From Saccharothrix longispora (lineage in GTDB: Bacteria > Actinomycetota > Actinomycetes > Mycobacteriales > Pseudonocardiaceae), in the NCBI RefSeq assembly GCF_030852425.1, contig NZ_NSDM01000007.1, positions 186,001 to 250,000 on the forward strand: a DNA stretch of 64,000 bases. The letters run 5' to 3'. The notes beneath the pieces are model-generated. The model was not told the origin of the DNA, did not search any database, and was given only the letters and a program-made list of their open reading frames with translations. Of this stretch, positions 45,184-54,313 are shown in pieces. Each line of letters begins with the position of its first letter. The first letter of the stretch is position 1. A program made the position numbers and the translations under genes.

Positions 45184-46431
45184 GTGCGGCTGATCCGGCT
45201 CGGGAGCGAACCCTCGACGATCGGCGCGGACGTGCGCGCCGCCCTCAGCACGTGGGGCGCGGGCGACGCGGTGCTCGGCGGCGTCGCGCTGCTCGGCGTT
45301 CGCCCGCCGGACTGCCCGCGCGAGCTGGACGCCGTCATCGTGCTGCCGCGCGGGGTGCTCGTGGTGGTCGGGGTCGACCTGCCCGACCCGGCGGTGCGCC
45401 TGGAGGCGCCGCTGAACGGCCGGTGGACCATCGACGGCTGGCCGCTCACCCGCACGGACGGCGTGCTCAGCCCGGCCGGCGAGGCGCTGGAGGCCACCAA
45501 GGCCGTCGCCAGGCGCATCCAGGACATGCGCGGCGAGCCGCTGCCGGTGACCACCGTGGTGGCCGTCGGCCCGTACGTCGGCCACGTCGTGCAGCCGTCG
45601 GCGGACCTCAACCGGGGCGTGCGGGTGCTGCACCCCAAGCCCACCACGCTGCTGGCCGCCGCCCGCGAGCTGGCCACCAGCGACCGGCCCTGCTCGGCCG
45701 ACCACGCGGCCAAGCTCGTCGCCGTGCTCGCGCCGACCGGCGTGCCGCCCGCGCGGCCGGAGCTGGTCGCCGAGGGCTTCTCCGACGCGGCGGCCGACCT
45801 CGCCTCCGCGAGCACCGTGCTGCTGCCGAAGGTCGTGCCCTCCTCGCCCCGCCCCCGGTGGCTGCCGTACGCGGCCGCCGCCGCGGTGGTCGTGCTGGTC
45901 GTGGTCGCCCTGGTCCTCCTGCTGTCGCCGGGCGACGCCGCCGAGAACGCGGGACCGGCCGACCGGACGCCCCAGCCGACCACCGTCGTCGTCGACGGCC
46001 GCAGCTTCTCGCCGCGCGGGGCGGACCGCACCGACGACTGCGCCGGGCACGCGTTCGGCGACGTCCGGGCGTGGCTGGCCGGGCACCTGTGCATGCAGTT
46101 GCGGCGGGCCCAGTACGAGACCTCCGCGGACGGCCGCAAGCTCGGCGTGGCGCTGGCCGAGCTGAGCCTGCCCGACGCCACGCGGGCGGGCGAGCTGCAC
46201 GCGGTGGCGTCGGCGGTGGGCGCGGGCGGCGTCACCGCGCTGGTCAAGGAGGGCAGGGGGTGGTCCGGCGGCCCGGCGTCGTTCGACCGCTCCGCGATCC
46301 GCGTGGTGGTCAAGGGCGCGCAGGTGCGCATCGCGCAGGCGGTGTGGGTCGAGGGCGACTCGGACCCAGGGGACGCCGAGCTGGGCCGGCTCGCCGAGCA
46401 GGCGCTGCGGTTGCCCGTCACCCAGCAGTAG
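45184..46431 (+). CDS. Membrane protein with degenerate NERD-like domain
   Basis: About 415 residues. The first ~190 resemble a nuclease-related NERD domain (AVLGGVALLGVRPPDCPRELDAVIVLPRGVLVVVGVDLPDP...), but the place where active NERDs have the ExK motif reads VVGVDLP, so nuclease activity is unlikely. A single membrane helix (about 226-250, AAAAAVVVLVVVALVLLLSPG) follows, then an exported domain with a Cys pair (DDCAGHAF, GHLCMQL). The start is uncertain: GTG 45184 is used here, GTG 45154 would add ten residues. It converges with the next gene with a nine-base gap. Confidence 0.65.
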   Translation: MRLIRLGSEPSTIGADVRAALSTWGAGDAVLGGVALLGVRPPDCPRELDAVIVLPRGVLVVVGVDLPDPAVRLEAPLNGRWTIDGWPLTRTDGVLSPAGEALEATKAVARRIQDMRGEPLPVTTVVAVGPYVGHVVQPSADLNRGVRVLHPKPTTLLAAARELATSDRPCSADHAAKLVAVLAPTGVPPARPELVAEGFSDAAADLASASTVLLPKVVPSSPRPRWLPYAAAAAVVVLVVVALVLLLSPGDAAENAGPADRTPQPTTVVVDGRSFSPRGADRTDDCAGHAFGDVRAWLAGHLCMQLRRAQYETSADGRKLGVALAELSLPDATRAGELHAVASAVGAGGVTALVKEGRGWSGGPASFDRSAIRVVVKGAQVRIAQAVWVEGDSDPGDAELGRLAEQALRLPVTQQ

Positions 46432-46440
46432 CGCCCGGGG

Positions 46441-46812
46441 TCAGCGACCGGTGCGGGCCATGCCGACGGCGATCAGCCCGAACGCCACGTGCAGCACGAT
46501 CACCAGGCCCGCCACCGCGTTCAGCGACTCCGTGCCCGGTTTGCCCACCACCGCGCCCAGGGAGACCAGCCACCCGCCGACCGCCACCGCGAACCCGGCG
46601 AGCAGCACCGGCTGCGGCACGTGGGCGAGGCACAGCAGCGCGTGCGACCGCGCGCGGAGCAGCGTGTGCAGCACGACCGGAACGACGAGGAAACCCGGCA
46701 CGTGGACCGCGATCGGCGGCCACGACGGCCCGCCGGGCAGGAAGGTCGTGACGATCACGAAGGCGCACCACAGCACCGCGCCGATCGCGAGAGCCACGGT
46801 TCCTCGGGTCAC
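46441..46812 (-). CDS. Four-helix integral membrane protein
   Basis: A 123-residue protein with about four hydrophobic helices (VALAIGAVLWCAFVIVTTFLP, HVPGFLVVPVVLHTLL, VLLAGFAVAVGGWLVSLGAVVG, VAGLVIVLHVAFGLIAVGMA). The GTG at 46812 gives a signal-like start. No motif or family is recognised. The next 170 bases to 46983 hold no gene. Confidence 0.7.
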   Translation of the reverse strand: MTRGTVALAIGAVLWCAFVIVTTFLPGGPSWPPIAVHVPGFLVVPVVLHTLLRARSHALLCLAHVPQPVLLAGFAVAVGGWLVSLGAVVGKPGTESLNAVAGLVIVLHVAFGLIAVGMARTGR

Positions 46813-46983
46813 CAGGGCAGTGTAATGACGCTGAGTGGCTCTTTCGGCATAGAGACGCAGGATGGCGGCAGCAAGGGTAGAGCAGTCGGAGCAGCATGAA
46901 CCCGATCTAGTGACGGGCGGTATACCAGGGGTGGCCGTTCGGGTGAATATGCGCGCTGCCCGCCCGCCGTCCGGGAAATCCGG

Positions 46984-48360
46984 CTAGAGGCCGTACGCCT
47001 CCAGCAGGCGCAGCCACACCTCGCTGATCGTCGGGTAGGCGGGCACCGCGTGCCACAGCCGGTCGACGGTCACCTCGCCGACGATCGCGACGGTCGCCGC
47101 GTGCAGCATCTCGGCCACGTCCGGACCGGCGAACGTGACGCCGACCAGCGTCCGCTTCCGCTCGTCCACCACCATCCGCGCCTTGCCGCGGTAGCCGTCG
47201 GCGTGCAGCGAGGACCCCGCCACGGCGATGTCCAGGTCGATCACCCGGACGTCGAGGCCGGCTTCGCGCGCCTGCGCCTCGGTGCGGCCGACGAACGCGA
47301 CCTCGGGGTCGGTGAACACCACCTGCGGCACGGCGGTGTGGTCGGCGGTGGCGACCGGGGTCGTCCACGGCCCGGGGTCGACCGCGCCGGTCACGATCGC
47401 CGTGCCGACCGCGCGGGCGGCGTACTTGCCCTGGTGCGTGAGCGGCGCGCGGCCCGTGACGTCGCCCGCCGCGTACAGCCAGTCCACTCCGGACACCCGG
47501 CCGGTGTCGTCGACCGGGAGCGCCTCGCCGGCCCGGAAGCCGAACTCCTCCACGCCCAGGTCGAACGTCGCGGGCTGCCGCCCGGTCGCGATGAGCAGGT
47601 GCGCGCCGGACACCGTCTCGCCGGTGGACAGCTCCAGCGCGGTGCCGCCGTCCGTCGTGGACACGCCGACCGCGCGGGCGCCGGTGACGACGCGCACGCC
47701 GTCCTCGCGCAGCCCCTCGACGACCAGGTCGCCCGCGAACGCCTCGAACTTCGGCAGTGGCCGCTCGCCGGACACCACCAGGGTCACCGAGGACCCCAGG
47801 CGCGCCCAGGCCTGCGCCATCTCCACGCCGACGACGCCGCCGCCGAGCACGACCAGCGAGGTGGGCACCCGCCGCGCCGCGGTCGCCTCCCGCGACGTCC
47901 AGTACTCGCCCAGGCCGGGCAGGTCCGGGATGCGCGGCACGCTGCCCGTGCACACGACGACCGCGCGCGACGCGGTCAGGACCCGGCCGTCGACGGAGAC
48001 CCGCCGTTCACCGGCCAGGCGGCCGCGGCCGCGCACGACGGTCAGCCCGGCGCCCTCGGCCCACTCGACCTGCCCGGAGTCGTCCCAGTCGGAGGTGAAG
48101 CCGTTGCGCCGCGCGAGCACCGCGGCGGCGTCGAGCGCGTCGCCCACCGGGACGCCCGGCACGCGGCGGGCGGCCGCGAGCGCGTGACCGGGGCGCAGCA
48201 GCGCCTTGCTGGGCATGCACGCCCAGTAGGAGCACTCGCCGCCGACCAGTTCCGCCTCGACCAGCGCGGTGCGCAGGCCACCGGCAGCGGTCCGGGCCGC
48301 GGCGTTCTCGCCCACCGGGCCGCCGCCGATCACGATCACGTCGAAGTCGTCGTCACTCAC
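46984..48360 (-). CDS. FAD-dependent pyridine nucleotide-disulfide oxidoreductase
   Basis: A 458-residue flavoprotein: FAD motif IGGGPVGENAAART, redox-active Cys pair in GGECSYWACMPSKALLRP, NAD(P) motif VLGGGVVGVEMAQAW, and a dimer-interface HAVPAYPTISE carrying the His-Glu pair. It resembles mercuric reductase/lipoamide dehydrogenase relatives but lacks an N-terminal metal-binding domain and is separate from the 2-oxoacid dehydrogenase genes, so its disulfide substrate is unknown. GTG 48360 gives the family N-terminus. It follows the TetR gene after 36 bases and is probably co-transcribed with it. Confidence 0.88.
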   Translation of the reverse strand: MSDDDFDVIVIGGGPVGENAAARTAAGGLRTALVEAELVGGECSYWACMPSKALLRPGHALAAARRVPGVPVGDALDAAAVLARRNGFTSDWDDSGQVEWAEGAGLTVVRGRGRLAGERRVSVDGRVLTASRAVVVCTGSVPRIPDLPGLGEYWTSREATAARRVPTSLVVLGGGVVGVEMAQAWARLGSSVTLVVSGERPLPKFEAFAGDLVVEGLREDGVRVVTGARAVGVSTTDGGTALELSTGETVSGAHLLIATGRQPATFDLGVEEFGFRAGEALPVDDTGRVSGVDWLYAAGDVTGRAPLTHQGKYAARAVGTAIVTGAVDPGPWTTPVATADHTAVPQVVFTDPEVAFVGRTEAQAREAGLDVRVIDLDIAVAGSSLHADGYRGKARMVVDERKRTLVGVTFAGPDVAEMLHAATVAIVGEVTVDRLWHAVPAYPTISEVWLRLLEAYGL

Positions 48361-48396
48361 CGCCCCACCCCACACCACCCCGGTCGGAGCGGCAAG

Positions 48397-49041
48397 TCAC
48401 TCCGGTTCGAAGACCTCCGCGAGCATCCCGAGGATCACGCCGTCGGCGGTGCGGAGGACCACCGCCCGCTCGTCGGGCTCCACCCGTTCGGCGAGCTTGT
48501 ACAGGGCGTCCGCGGTCTGCGCCGCCATGCGGAACATCAGGGTGACCGGCGCGCTCCCGCGCACCGCGAACCGGCCGAGGAACAGGTCGCGGAGCCGTTC
48601 GGCCATCAGCTCGTACTGGTCCACCGACGAGTCGAGCCGGTGCCCGTCGAGCAGGTCGCTGAACCGCACCCGCCCGAACCCCGGCAGCTCGACCAGCATG
48701 CGCATGTAGACGGCGACGACCTGCTGCACCGCTTCCCGCCAGGTCGGGGCCAGTCGCCCCTCGGTGAACAGGGTCTGCACCCGCCCGAGGTACTCCTCCA
48801 TGCCGCGCAGCGCCAGGGCGTGCACGACGGAACGCTTGTCCGGGAAGTATTGGTAGAACGATCCGATTGGCACGCCTGCCAGCTCGACGATCCGGGCGGT
48901 GGTGATGTCGTCGTAGTCGTAGTCGTTGAGCAGGGTCGCGCAGGCATCGACGATCGCGGTCACCGTGGCGGCCCCGCGCTGCTGAACGGGCTGACGCCGC
49001 ATCACCTTGGCTAAGCGGTTTTCGGCGGGGTTTTCATGCAC
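48397..49041 (-). CDS. TetR-family regulator
   Basis: About 214 residues with a helix-turn-helix (VTAIVDACATLLNDYDYDDITTARIVELAGVPIGSFYQYFPDKRSVVHALA) and a helical ligand domain. The start is uncertain between GTG 49041 and ATG 49002 (AAGGTG close by). It lies directly upstream of the flavoprotein gene on the same strand, so it likely controls that gene in response to a redox or toxic compound (inference). Confidence 0.85.
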   Translation of the reverse strand: MHENPAENRLAKVMRRQPVQQRGAATVTAIVDACATLLNDYDYDDITTARIVELAGVPIGSFYQYFPDKRSVVHALALRGMEEYLGRVQTLFTEGRLAPTWREAVQQVVAVYMRMLVELPGFGRVRFSDLLDGHRLDSSVDQYELMAERLRDLFLGRFAVRGSAPVTLMFRMAAQTADALYKLAERVEPDERAVVLRTADGVILGMLAEVFEPE

Positions 49042-49226
49042 GCGCTCATCTTGATGGATACGGACCGGTAAGCCCAAACAGACGATTCCGGAATGTGATG
49101 TGAGCACTACTCGCATTCGTTCGCGACAAGCCGTCCCGAACGCGATTCTTGCGGAAAGCGGGGGAATTGTTGGAGTGCAGAACTATTTCTCGACAACGTT
49201 GGCCGACCCGCCGGTCGGCACGGTCC

Positions 49227-49898
49227 TCAGCTCCCCGCGCGCGGCACTGGGAGCGGTTCCGGCAGGTCACCGGGTGTGCCGACCGGACGCGTCCGTTCAG
49301 CGGAGGTCGGGCGCGCGATCGGCGTGCGCGCGGGACGCGGCGGTCGGGTGAGGTAGGGCGCGACCAAACGGGCGAGCGCGAGCCCCGGGGCGACCAGCGG
49401 CACGACCGCGGACAGCGCCACCGCCGTCGCGCCCGCCCGGGCCACGTCCTTCGGCATCACCACCACCCGGTCCACCACGAACGCCCGCCGGCCGGGGATC
49501 GACACCAGGCCCATGACCGCCAGGAAGACCGCGAGCACCAGCAGCGCCCACTTCACCGCGTCGTAGCCGACGTCCTGCGCGGCGGCCATCACGGCGAGCC
49601 AGCCGAGCGGCGCCGACGCCTGCCGCCGCGGGCTCGTCATCGCCCACAGCAGACCGCCCGCCACCGCGAGCGGACCCGTGCGCCCGGCGCACCACCCGGC
49701 CGCGGCGTCGAGCCACCCCGTGGGCAGCCCGGCCCAGCGCGCCGGCAGCACGTCCAGCGGGCTCGGCGCGCCGGACACCTGGCCCACCACCCAGGCCAGC
49801 GACCACACCGACACGACGACCGTGAACGCGAGCTGCCACCTCGGCCGGTCCACCGCGACGCGGGCGAGCCCGGCCAGCTCCTGGCGCTGTTCCCTCAC
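49227..49898 (-). CDS. Integral membrane protein of unknown function
   Basis: A 223-residue protein with about four helices (LAFTVVVSVWSLAWVVGQVSG, a central WLAVMAAAQDVGYDAVKWALLVLAVFLAVMGLV, AGATAVALSAVVPLVAPGLALARL) and a proline/arginine-rich tail. GGAGGT touches the GTG at 49898, so a slightly later start is possible. Coding bias is strong. No family is recognised. Confidence 0.6.
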   Translation of the reverse strand: MREQRQELAGLARVAVDRPRWQLAFTVVVSVWSLAWVVGQVSGAPSPLDVLPARWAGLPTGWLDAAAGWCAGRTGPLAVAGGLLWAMTSPRRQASAPLGWLAVMAAAQDVGYDAVKWALLVLAVFLAVMGLVSIPGRRAFVVDRVVVMPKDVARAGATAVALSAVVPLVAPGLALARLVAPYLTRPPRPARTPIARPTSAERTRPVGTPGDLPEPLPVPRAGS

Positions 49899-50069
49899 AC
49901 CTCCACAGCGTGCCGGGTGATCGCCGGACCGGTGTCCGATTTCACCCGCGTGCCCGCGCGGACCCCTCGACGGGCGGCACGGCCCCTCACCCGCCGTGCC
50001 GATGCCGGGCCCTCGTGCGGCCGCACCGCGTCCACCGGCCGGACAATGGGTGGTTCATATGATTGGTCC

Positions 50070-50510
50070 ATGAGCGCGGAGCGGTTGAGACGGCACCCCA
50101 GTTACCTCATGCTCCAGCTCACCAAGCGGGCGAGGCGCATCTCGGCCGACCTCGTCGACGACGGCCTGCGCCACGGCCACGTGGCCGTGCTCGTGCAACT
50201 CGTGGACGGCGGCCCCACGTCCCAGCGGCGGATCAGCGACCGGCTCGGCGTGGACCCGAGCGACCTCGTGACGCTCGTCGACGACCTGGAGCGGCTCGGC
50301 TACGCCGCCCGGCTGCGCGACGCGCGGGACCGGCGGCGGTACTCGGTGCACGTCACGGCCGCCGGGGAGGCCGCGCTGCGGCACCGGCTGGAGGTGGCGG
50401 AGGAGGTGGAGGACCGGCTGTTCGCCGCGCTGGACGCGGCCGAGCGGGAGCACCTGGCCGATCTGCTGGTGAAGTCGTTCCTGCACCACGAGCAGGGGCG
50501 GGACGTGTAG
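50070..50510 (+). CDS. MarR-family regulator
   Basis: A 146-residue winged-helix protein: HGHVAVLVQLVDGGPTSQRRISDRLGVDPSDLVTLVDDLERLGYAARLRDARDRRRYSVHVTAAGEAAL, the MarR DNA-binding domain with wing, flanked by dimerisation helices. ATG 50070 has no clear ribosome-binding site; an AT-rich CATATGAT lies 11 bases upstream and could be a -10 element of a leaderless promoter or part of an operator. It precedes the HelR-like gene by 95 bases and may regulate it. Confidence 0.87.
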   Translation: MSAERLRRHPSYLMLQLTKRARRISADLVDDGLRHGHVAVLVQLVDGGPTSQRRISDRLGVDPSDLVTLVDDLERLGYAARLRDARDRRRYSVHVTAAGEAALRHRLEVAEEVEDRLFAALDAAEREHLADLLVKSFLHHEQGRDV

Positions 50511-50605
50511 TAGATTAGACGTTCTGCGCGCGCGACCAGCGCAGGAAACTGTCAGCTGCAATACGACACAGCCTGATAAACCACGCTATCCAGAAATGAG
50601 GCACG

Positions 50606-52858
50606 TTGTCAAGCCCCGCCGATGACCTCCGGCTCGCGGAAAGCGAGTCGGAGCAGGAATACGTGTCGATGCTGTACGGCAGGCTGGACGACCTCCGCGA
50701 GCAGAGCTCGAAGCGCCTGGCGGGCGCCCTCCGGCAAACCGGTGGCACCCACCAGATGCGCTCCGAGCGGGACACCTCGGTGGCCATGTACTCCGACCAG
50801 CTGGCCCAGTACAGCGCGGTGGAGAACGGGCTGTGCTTCGGCCGGCTCGACTTCCACACCGACGACCGCTTCTACATCGGTCGGATCGGCTTGTTCGACG
50901 AGGACAAGGAGTACGAGCCGCTGCTGATGGACTGGCGCGCGCCCGCCGCCCGCCCGTTCTACCTGGCCACGGCCGCCGCCCCGGACGGCGTGCGCCGGCG
51001 GCGGCACCTGCGGACCAAGCAGCGCAAGGTCGTCGGCTTCGACGACGAACTGCTGGACATCAACTCGGTCGACCCCGGCCGGCCGTCGGAGGGCCTGACC
51101 GGCGAGGCGACCCTGCTGGCCGCGGTCAACGCGAGCCGCACCGGGCAGATGGGCGACATCGTCGCCACCATCCAGGCCGAGCAGGACCGCATCATCCGCA
51201 CCGAGCTGAACGGCGTCGTCGTCGTGCAGGGCGGTCCGGGCACCGGCAAGACCGCGGTCGCCCTGCACCGCGCCGCCTACCTCCTCTACACGCACCGCCG
51301 CCAGCTGGCGAAGCGCGGCGTGCTGGTGGTCGGCCCGAACGCCACGTTCCTGCGCTACATCGGGCAGGTGCTGCCGTCGCTGGGCGAGACGGGCGTGCTG
51401 CTGTCGACGGTGGGCGAGCTGTTCCCCGGCCTCACGGCGGTCGGCCGCGAACCCGCCGAGGTGGCCGCGCTCAAGGGCCGCATCGGGATGGCGGACGTGG
51501 TGGCGCGCGCGATCAAGGACCGGCAGGAGGCGCCGAGCCTGGTCGAGGTGCCGTTCGACCAGGACGTGCTGCGACTGGACCGGCGCACGATCTCCGAGGC
51601 CCGCGGCCGGGCCCGGCGCACCCGCCGCCCGCACAACGAGGCGCGGCGGACGTTCCTGCGGGAGGTCATCTCCGCGCTGGCGTCGCAGGCGGTCGCCCGG
51701 CTGGGTCGGCACCTGCTCGACCAGGCCGACGTGGACGACATCCGGCGCGAGCTGCGCGAGGACCCGGCCGTGCAGGCCGCCGTGGCGAAGCTGTGGCCGA
51801 CCCTGACGCCGCAGCAGCTGCTGGAGGACCTGTTCGCGTCGCCGAAGCGGATCGCCAAGGCCACGCCGAAGCTGTCCCCCGCCGAGCGCGCCCTGCTGCA
51901 CCGCCCGCGCGGCACCGAGTGGACGCCCGCCGACGTGCCGCTGCTCGACGAGGCGGCGGAACTGCTCGGCGAGGACGACACCGAGGCCAAGGCGCGGGCG
52001 GAGCGCCGGCGTCGGCAGGCCATCGACTACGCGCAGGGCGTGCTCGACATCCTCGACCTGGAGGACGACGCCGACCCGGACATCCTGATGGCCACCGACC
52101 TGGTCGACGCCTACCGGCTGGCCGAGCGGCACGGCGCGGAGCGCTACGAGACGGCGGCCGAGCGCGCGGCGGCCGACCGGACGTGGACGTTCGGCCACGT
52201 CATCGTGGACGAGGCGCAGGAGCTGTCGGCGATGGCGTGGCGCACGCTGATGCGGCGCTGCCCGTCGAAGTCGATGACCGTGGTCGGCGACATCGCGCAG
52301 ACCGGCGACATCGCGGGCGCGTCGTCGTGGGACGACGTGCTCTCGCCGTACGTGATGGACCGGTGGAAGCTCACCGAGCTGACCGTGAACTACCGGACGC
52401 CGTCGGAGATCATGGCGGTGGCGGCCGACGTGCTGGCCTCGGTGGACCCCGACCTGGCACCGCCGACCTCGGTGCGCGACAGCGGTTTCCCGCCGTGGAG
52501 CCTGCGCGTGCCGTCGCCCGCCGACGTCCTGCCCGAACTGGTGGAGAAGGAGGTCGCGTCGATCGGCGACGGCAAGCTGGCCGTGATCGTCCCCGCCGCG
52601 TCGGTCGAGGAGCTGCGGGCCGCCGTGCCGGGCGCCTCGGACGACCTGGACGCGCAGGTCGTCGTGCTCGGGGTGGTGGACGCGAAGGGCCTGGAGTTCG
52701 ACTCGGTGCTCGTGGTGGACCCGTCGGGCATCCTCGCCGAGTCGCCGCGCGGGGCGAGCGACCTGTACGTGGCGCTGACCCGGGCCACCCAGCGGTTGGG
52801 CGTCGTGCACGCCGACGAGCTGCCCGACGTGCTGGGGCGGCTCGCGCCCACCGGCTGA
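50606..52858 (+). CDS. helR: HelR/HelD-like ATPase (RNA polymerase recycling factor)
   Basis: A 750-residue UvrD-like helicase-fold ATPase. Walker A is VVQGGPGTGKTAVALHRAAYLLYTH, with HVIVDEAQELSAMAWRTLMRR (Walker B), VVGDIAQTGD, and a late LYVALTRATQRLGVVH motif. The N-terminal helical EQEYVSMLYGRLDDLREQ and the two-part insertion between helicase motifs match the HelD/HelR group, which removes stalled RNA polymerase and, in Streptomyces and mycobacteria, gives rifamycin resistance. It is not certain that this copy has that role; I see no rifamycin-associated element upstream. The TTG start at 50606 is set by a GAGG ribosome-binding site. Confidence 0.85.
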   Translation: MSSPADDLRLAESESEQEYVSMLYGRLDDLREQSSKRLAGALRQTGGTHQMRSERDTSVAMYSDQLAQYSAVENGLCFGRLDFHTDDRFYIGRIGLFDEDKEYEPLLMDWRAPAARPFYLATAAAPDGVRRRRHLRTKQRKVVGFDDELLDINSVDPGRPSEGLTGEATLLAAVNASRTGQMGDIVATIQAEQDRIIRTELNGVVVVQGGPGTGKTAVALHRAAYLLYTHRRQLAKRGVLVVGPNATFLRYIGQVLPSLGETGVLLSTVGELFPGLTAVGREPAEVAALKGRIGMADVVARAIKDRQEAPSLVEVPFDQDVLRLDRRTISEARGRARRTRRPHNEARRTFLREVISALASQAVARLGRHLLDQADVDDIRRELREDPAVQAAVAKLWPTLTPQQLLEDLFASPKRIAKATPKLSPAERALLHRPRGTEWTPADVPLLDEAAELLGEDDTEAKARAERRRRQAIDYAQGVLDILDLEDDADPDILMATDLVDAYRLAERHGAERYETAAERAAADRTWTFGHVIVDEAQELSAMAWRTLMRRCPSKSMTVVGDIAQTGDIAGASSWDDVLSPYVMDRWKLTELTVNYRTPSEIMAVAADVLASVDPDLAPPTSVRDSGFPPWSLRVPSPADVLPELVEKEVASIGDGKLAVIVPAASVEELRAAVPGASDDLDAQVVVLGVVDAKGLEFDSVLVVDPSGILAESPRGASDLYVALTRATQRLGVVHADELPDVLGRLAPTG

Positions 52859-52877
52859 CCCAGGACCGCCGGAGGCC

Positions 52878-52898
52878 GCCGCCGACGGGGTCGGCGGC
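52878..52898. terminator. Terminator between helR and the crcB genes
   Basis: GCCGCCGAC / GTCGGCGGC with a GGG loop, extended by outer ACCGCC (52865-52870) and GGCGGT (52902-52907). It can serve both converging units. Confidence 0.7.
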
Positions 52899-52948
52899 CA
52901 GGGCGGTCCCACCGGTGCTCCGGTGGCGGGGTCGGGGCGGTGGCCGGA

Positions 52949-53287
52949 TCAGGGGCGGTGGCCGAGGACGTGGCCCAGTGCCGCCGCCGACACGCCCAGC
53001 ACCAGGTTGGCGGCGACGTTGGCGAGTGCTTTCCGGTGCTCGCCCCGCTCGACGAGGGTCACCGTGTCGTGGCTGAACGTGCTGTAGGTGGTGAGCCCCC
53101 CGCACAGGCCGGTGCCGACCAGCGCGGTCAGCGCCGGGGACGAGCCGGCCACCCAGCCCAGGGCGAACGAGCCCACCACGTTGACCAGCAGGACCGCCCG
53201 CGGGGAGTCGCCGCGCAGCAGCCTGGTGGTCAGGTACCTCAGGACCGCCCCGGTCGCGGCTCCCGCGAACACCAGCAGCGCGGTCAC
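52949..53287 (-). CDS. crcB: Fluoride channel subunit CrcB/FluC (second copy)
   Basis: A 112-residue four-helix membrane protein with the Fluc signatures [22 protein letters not shown] and [15 protein letters not shown], including the phenylalanine and Thr/Ser residues lining the fluoride pore. Start GTG 53287 overlaps the stop of the first copy by four bases. Two unequal copies in tandem usually form a heterodimeric channel that expels fluoride. Confidence 0.93.
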   Translation of the reverse strand: MTALLVFAGAATGAVLRYLTTRLLRGDSPRAVLLVNVVGSFALGWVAGSSPALTALVGTGLCGGLTTYSTFSHDTVTLVERGEHRKALANVAANLVLGVSAAALGHVLGHRP

Positions 53288-53637
53288 CGGAGCGCCCGCC
53301 GGGTGAGCTCCGCGGCCAGGCCGGTGGCGGCCAGGGCGAGCAGGACGGTGCCGAGCGCGTAGGCGAGGGCCGGGACGCCGCCCAGGCGGACCGCGTCCAA
53401 CGCGTAGGCGGAGAACGTGGTGAAGCCGCCGAGCACGCCGACGCCGAGGAACGGCCGGGCAAGCGGGTGCAGGCGCGGCACGAGGACCATCAGCACGCCG
53501 ATCAGGGCGCAGCCGACGACGTTGACGACCAGCGTCCCGACGGGACCGGGCAGCACCAGGGACGCGCCGTGGCGGGCCAGGCCGCCCAGGCCGCCACCGA
53601 GGGCGACGGCCGCGAGCACGTGTCGTTCAGTTGGCAC
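53284..53637 (-). CDS. crcB: Fluoride channel subunit CrcB/FluC (first copy)
   Basis: A 117-residue partner with [28 protein letters not shown] and [15 protein letters not shown]. It differs clearly from the second copy in sequence, as expected for a heterodimer pair. ATG 53637 overlaps the 3' end of the MarR gene by 11 bases, so the three genes form one operon. Confidence 0.93.
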   Translation of the reverse strand: MPTERHVLAAVALGGGLGGLARHGASLVLPGPVGTLVVNVVGCALIGVLMVLVPRLHPLARPFLGVGVLGGFTTFSAYALDAVRLGGVPALAYALGTVLLALAATGLAAELTRRALR

Positions 53638-54064
53638 GCAGGTGGTCCACCAGGTGGTCGAGCGCGGCGAGGGCGCGCACCACGTCGTCGCGCTCGCCCG
53701 GCTCCAGCCGGTCCAGCGCGGACCCGATGCGCTTCTCGTGCGCGGCCTGCCAGACGGCGAGCTGCTCGTGCCCCTGGGGCGTGACCGACAGCAGCGCCAC
53801 CCGGCGATCGGCCGGGTCGCCGCCGCGCTCGACGAGACCGCCCTCGATGAGCTGGCCGACGAGGCCGCTGACCGTGTTGGGGGCCAGGCGCAGCTCGGCG
53901 GCCAGGTCGCCCACGCGCATGGGCGGGCGTTCGGCGAGCGTTTGGAGGAGCTCGATCTGCGCCATCGGCAGGGAATCCCACGGCCATTCCGAACGGATGC
54001 TGGTGCGCAGGGCGCGACGCAGCCTCGTGACCACGTCCGTGAGTGAGCGTGCCTCGTCCGACAT
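53627..54064 (-). CDS. MarR-family regulator heading the crcB operon
   Basis: A 145-residue regulator: [66 protein letters not shown] is a typical MarR winged helix. ATG 54064 ([10 protein letters not shown]) is preferred to upstream readings. It is the first gene of the operon with the two crcB genes, so it may replace the fluoride riboswitch often found before crcB; no such riboswitch is visible here. Confidence 0.88.
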   Translation of the reverse strand: MSDEARSLTDVVTRLRRALRTSIRSEWPWDSLPMAQIELLQTLAERPPMRVGDLAAELRLAPNTVSGLVGQLIEGGLVERGGDPADRRVALLSVTPQGHEQLAVWQAAHEKRIGSALDRLEPGERDDVVRALAALDHLVDHLRAN

Positions 54065-54168
54065 GCGCGAATGGTACTGGGAGGCGGTGATCCGGAAGCC
54101 GCACAAACCGTAGCCGGGTGTCCGCGTGGTGTCCGAACCCGAGTCCGTCCTGTCGGGCGAACCAGGAA

Positions 54169-54293
54169 CGAGAGTCCAACGCTCAGGTCGCGAGAGTCCG
54201 ACGTCCGGGTCCGGTGAGTTCTACGCCCAGACCGAACCTCGGGCGTTCCTGGACGTAGAACTCGGGAGTCCTGGGCGTTGGACTCTCGCGACC
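54169..54293. repeat. Large imperfect palindromic element with two competing left arms
   Basis: GGTCGCGAGAGTCC (54186-54199) is perfectly complementary to GGACTCTCGCGACC (54280-54293), and GAGTTCTACG (54216-54225) to CGTAGAACTC (54254-54263). A second copy of the outer arm, CGAGAGTCCAACGC (54169-54182), is perfectly complementary to GCGTTGGACTCTCG within the same right arm, so two foldings compete. It lies between the MarR promoter and the end of pntB. Confidence 0.8.
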
Positions 54294-54313
54294 CGGAAGT
54301 CGGGCTCCCGGGG

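Noticed and set aside
50511-50605. Rifamycin-associated element before the HelR-like gene
   Set aside because: Looked for the inverted GGGGCTTG-type motif on both strands; not present in the gap.
54065-54168. Fluoride riboswitch before the MarR-crcB operon
   Set aside because: No conserved pseudoknot blocks recognisable; the operon starts with a MarR gene instead.
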